Shown here piece after piece: positions 7,983 to 10,730 of a DNA stretch of 10,730 bases. Position 1 is the stretch's first letter. Each line of letters opens with the position of its first letter. The stretch comes from CAWEHT01 sp963808455 (GTDB lineage Bacteria > Chloroflexota > Anaerolineae > CG2-30-64-16). The stretch is taken from NCBI GenBank assembly GCA_963808455.1, contig CAWEHT010000491.1:1-10730 (forward strand), read 5' to 3'. Under the pieces are notes generated by a model. The model saw nothing but the letters and a program-made list of their open reading frames with translations. It searched no databases and had not been told where the DNA came from. A program made the translations under genes and the position numbers.

Positions 7983-8441
7983 TTGAACAGCGTCCCCGGA
8001 GGGAGCTCCACGATCTCAAACCAATAGCACGCCATGGTCCGCATCAGCTTGACCAGCCCATCGAATGTCACCGGCTTGGTGCAAAATGAATTGACACCAA
8101 GGTCATAGCTGCGAAGGATATCCTCTTCGGCCCGCGACGTGGTCAGGACCACGATGGGTATGCGCCTTAATTCAGGGTCGCTCTTGATCTCCCGCAGCGC
8201 CTCGCGCCCGTCCTTGCGAGGCATGTTGAGATCAAGCAACACCAGGCCCGGTCGGGGAGCGCAGCCCGCGGTTGCATAGCGACCTTCACAGCGCAAATAC
8301 TTCAAGCAACTCCTCCCCATCTGCCACGGTCCGTAGCTCGTTGATCAGCCGCGCCTCGCGCAGGGCCTCCTCGGCCAGCAAACAATCGTCGGGATCATCA
8401 TCCGCCATCAGGATGATGACAGACTTGGCGCCAGTTGTCAT
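7979..8441 (-). CDS. Single-domain response regulator, Rcp1/CheY type (one frame break at 8300)
   Basis: Stand-alone receiver that accepts phosphate from a histidine kinase. The first frame from the ATG at 8441 reads MTTGAKSVIILMADDDPDD with an acidic cluster at 14-16, then stops early. Removing one base (C8300 on the plus strand) continues it as EELLEYLRCEGRY, which is the loop characteristic of Rcp1-like regulators. Then come VLLDLNMPRKDG with acceptor Asp70, Thr100 and Lys122 (CTKP). The corrected length is 153 residues, usual for this family. There is no output domain. The ATG overlaps the kinase stop (ATGA), with AGGAG at 8446-8450 four bases before it; the stop overlaps the next gene's GTG. 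This pairs it with the upstream kinase, whose HisKA type (SHDLQEP) commonly partners Rcp1-like receivers. The frame break is probably an artefact. Confidence 0.88.
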
Positions 8442-10730
8442 GGCTCTCCTCTTTCTGGGCCCGGCGGCGCAGGCTCTTCATCATGAGAAATGGGCAATGT
8501 AACAATGAACTCAGAGCCTTGCCCGGGTGTGCCGTGCGCGACAATCGTGCCGCCGTGACGTATGGCAATCTTGCGGCACACTGCGAGTCCGATCCCGGCC
8601 CCTTCGTAGACCCCGCGCCCATGCAGCCGCTGAAACACCTGAAAGATCCGCTCGCTGTATTTCTCATCGAAACCAATCCCGTTGTCCGACACCCGAAACT
8701 CGCACAGCAGGGGCGGCGTGATCCCGCCATTTTCAGGAATGCCCCCCATCGCTGCCGTGGCACGTCGGTCCAGTATCTCGCCGCTGACATGCACGATGGG
8801 GGGCACACCCTCGCGGTGGAACTTGAGCGAGTTGGCCAGCAGGTTCTGGATTAGCTGGCGCATCTGCAGCGGATCAGCGGCGATCGACGGCAAGCTGCCC
8901 ACTTCGACGGTCCCCTGCACCTCGGCCAGCCGGGTTTCCAGGTCGGCCAATACCTCCCGGGTCACCGTGTTCAAGTCCACAAGTTCAAAAGGCTGCGCCT
9001 TGGTGGTGACTCGTGAGTAGGCCAGGAGACCGTCGATAAGGCTCTGCATGCGCGCCGCAGCGGCTTGCATGCGTCCTAGATAGTCCAGGCCTTGCTCGTC
9101 CAGGGCTACGCCATAGCGGTCGCGCAGCCTGTCACCGAAGGCCTGGATCTTGCGTAGGGGCTCCTGCAAGTCGTGCGATGCTACGTAAGCGAAGTCTTGC
9201 AGCTCGCGATTGCTGGCTTCCAACCGCGTGGCATATTGCTGCAGCGCCTCCTGAACCGCGTGCGCTCCGCCATCTCGGCGACCAGTTGGGCGGTCCGGGC
9301 TTCGACACGGCCCTCGAGGTCGTCATTCCAGCGCTCCAGCGTTTCACGCGCCCGCTCGCGCTCGGTCACGTCACGCCCCACGGACTGCAACTCGACGATC
9401 CTCCCCCCCTCGAACAGCGCAAGGTGAGTCCACTGCACGTACCGCTTCTCGCGGGTGGGCGCCTGAAGGCAGGTCTGTGTCACAAACGTCGGGCTCTTCG
9501 GCGACGTGATCGCCACGCTCGCCTCCAACAGATCGCGCTCTTCGGCCGGCAGAAGATCTAGCATCCCTCTGCTATGCATCTCGTCGCGGGAGCACCGGTA
9601 ATAGCGCAAAAACACGTCGTTGACATAGGTCAGCGTGCCATCAGTGCGCCATCGAGCGATCAGGTCGGTCTGGCACTCGACCATGGTGCGGTACCGCGCC
9701 TCGCTGGCCCGCAGCCTGTCGTTGAGTTGTGCGATCTCGTGGCTCGCTAGCCACTGGCGTAGAAGCACCAGGGCGGTCATGCTCCCCATCCCGACTGCAA
9801 CGGCGGAGAAACCCATGGAAGGCATCCGGCCATAGGCAGCGACGAGCGCAACATAAGCCGTGATTGCAGCTGCATAGGGCGCGTAGTTCAGAAAAAGCGG
9901 CGGGTCGAAGATGCGCTCCGGCGGTGCGGCGGATTGGCTGCCGTTCCTCCTGACGGTGAGGCCTATCCAGCCGGCGAGCCCAAACAGCAACATGGAGCAG
10001 GCGGAAGTGATATCACCGCCTCCCCGGGTGACCGCCTGTCCGGCCAGCAACTCGATGCTGAAGAAGACATCGTAGACAACCCCGACCGCCACGCCGGTGA
10101 TCAGCAGACGCGCCGGTTGGCGATCGAGCGCGTCGAACTTGAGCCCCAACACGACGAACAAGACCCACGCAGCCGCCAGGTCGAGCACCGGATGGGTCAG
10201 AGCCACGTTCATGCCAGTTGCGCCGGGCGGGAGCTGGGCCACCCTCGCCACGATGCCCAGGATCCACCACAAATATCCCACGGCCAGCATTACCGTGGCG
10301 GTGTCTACAATGGTTCGCAAACGTTTGCTGGCGGCCGGATGCTCGGCAGGGAAGAGCAGGATGGCGAGAAAGAAGCAGGGATAAGCGGCGGTGTTGAACG
10401 CATCAGCCGGCGATGGCGCTGGCGGCTGGTGCAGGACCACTTCGCGCAGGGTCCAAATGGAATATCCCACCGCCTGCAGACCCACGCCGATGGCACCGAG
10501 CGTCCAGCCAATCCTGCTGCAAGCTTTCTGGCGCATCCTGGCGCGGGCAGCCATGGCTACCGTGAAGACTACAAGGAGCGACGTCAGGAGCAACAAGGAG
10601 TCGTCGAGGCCTACGCGAAGTGACCAGGACGTCGGCGAGGCCACGATGGCTGCTTCGGCCAACAACAGAGTTGCGGCTACAGCCACGCCCAGAGACGGGG
10701 TTCTCGCTGATCTACCCGCGAATCCGTCCA
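8438..10730 (-). CDS. Polytopic membrane PAS sensor histidine kinase, 5' end not resolved (one frame break near 9256-9261)
   Basis: Sensor kinase of the two-component cassette. Residues are counted from a GTG at 10686. About ten hydrophobic segments fill residues 1-312, followed by a short coiled coil and a PAS/PAC domain (about 326-443, ending SVGRDVTERE). A second coiled coil leads to HisKA with ASHDLQEPLRK, His505. The HATPase has QNLLANSLKF (614-623), DNGIGFD (668-674) and GAGIGLA (696-702). One base seems missing near 9256-9261; restoring it joins ERT to AVQEALQQYATRLE and gives 749 residues. No in-frame stop lies between 10686 and the edge. The extra 14 codons include two Arg residues that would suit a cytoplasmic N-terminus, so the true start is probably at or beyond the edge. 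The SHDLQEP box is like that of phytochrome-type kinases, but no GAF or PHY domain is seen. The signal sensed is unknown. Confidence 0.87.

Noticed and set aside
9934..10623. A 229-residue plus-strand open frame
   Set aside because: It is antisense to the membrane part of the sensor kinase, with a Gln/Gly/His/Arg-rich composition typical of shadows of hydrophobic coding sequence.
1..10730. Mobile elements, CRISPR arrays, tRNA or rRNA genes
   Set aside because: I saw no transposase or integrase motifs, no regularly spaced repeats and no tRNA or rRNA signatures on either strand.

Overview
The window looks like a high-GC piece of a bacterial chromosome, probably from the Chloroflexota. The main hint is a Thr/Pro repeat linker (PTPTPSPTPT type) inside the PBP2 homologue, a linker style common in exported proteins of that phylum. 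Taxonomy is an inference; there is no rRNA or other marker here. I see no mobile element, CRISPR array, tRNA or rRNA.

Left half, minus strand (1-4140): a rod-shape / cell-elongation operon in the order mreB - mreC - mreD - mrdA (PBP2). It reads leftwards from a good sigma70-type promoter at 4112-4140. The window cuts mrdA just after its second active-site motif. Together these genes build the elongasome: MreB filaments, the MreC/MreD membrane scaffold, and the PBP2 transpeptidase.

Middle, plus strand (4223-5890): tilS, the tRNA(Ile2) lysidine synthetase, is divergent from mreB. Its start codon directly abuts two perfect palindromes that coincide with a plausible promoter, which suggests a leaderless transcript.

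Right half, minus strand (5895-10730): a three-gene two-component cassette whose genes overlap by 4 nt. The order is a polytopic membrane PAS sensor kinase (5' end outside the window), a single-domain Rcp1-type response regulator, and a soluble REC-HisKA-HATPase-REC-REC hybrid kinase. No DNA-binding output domain and no HPt domain is visible. The hybrid kinase ends 4 bp from the convergent tilS stop.

Six of the eight genes carry single-base reading-frame breaks, eight in total (six apparent insertions, two apparent deletions). In each, the second frame continues the same protein family exactly where the first stops. Because mreB, mreC and tilS are normally important or essential and all are hit, I read these mostly as sequencing or assembly errors rather than gene decay. 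I give each gene as one feature spanning its breaks.
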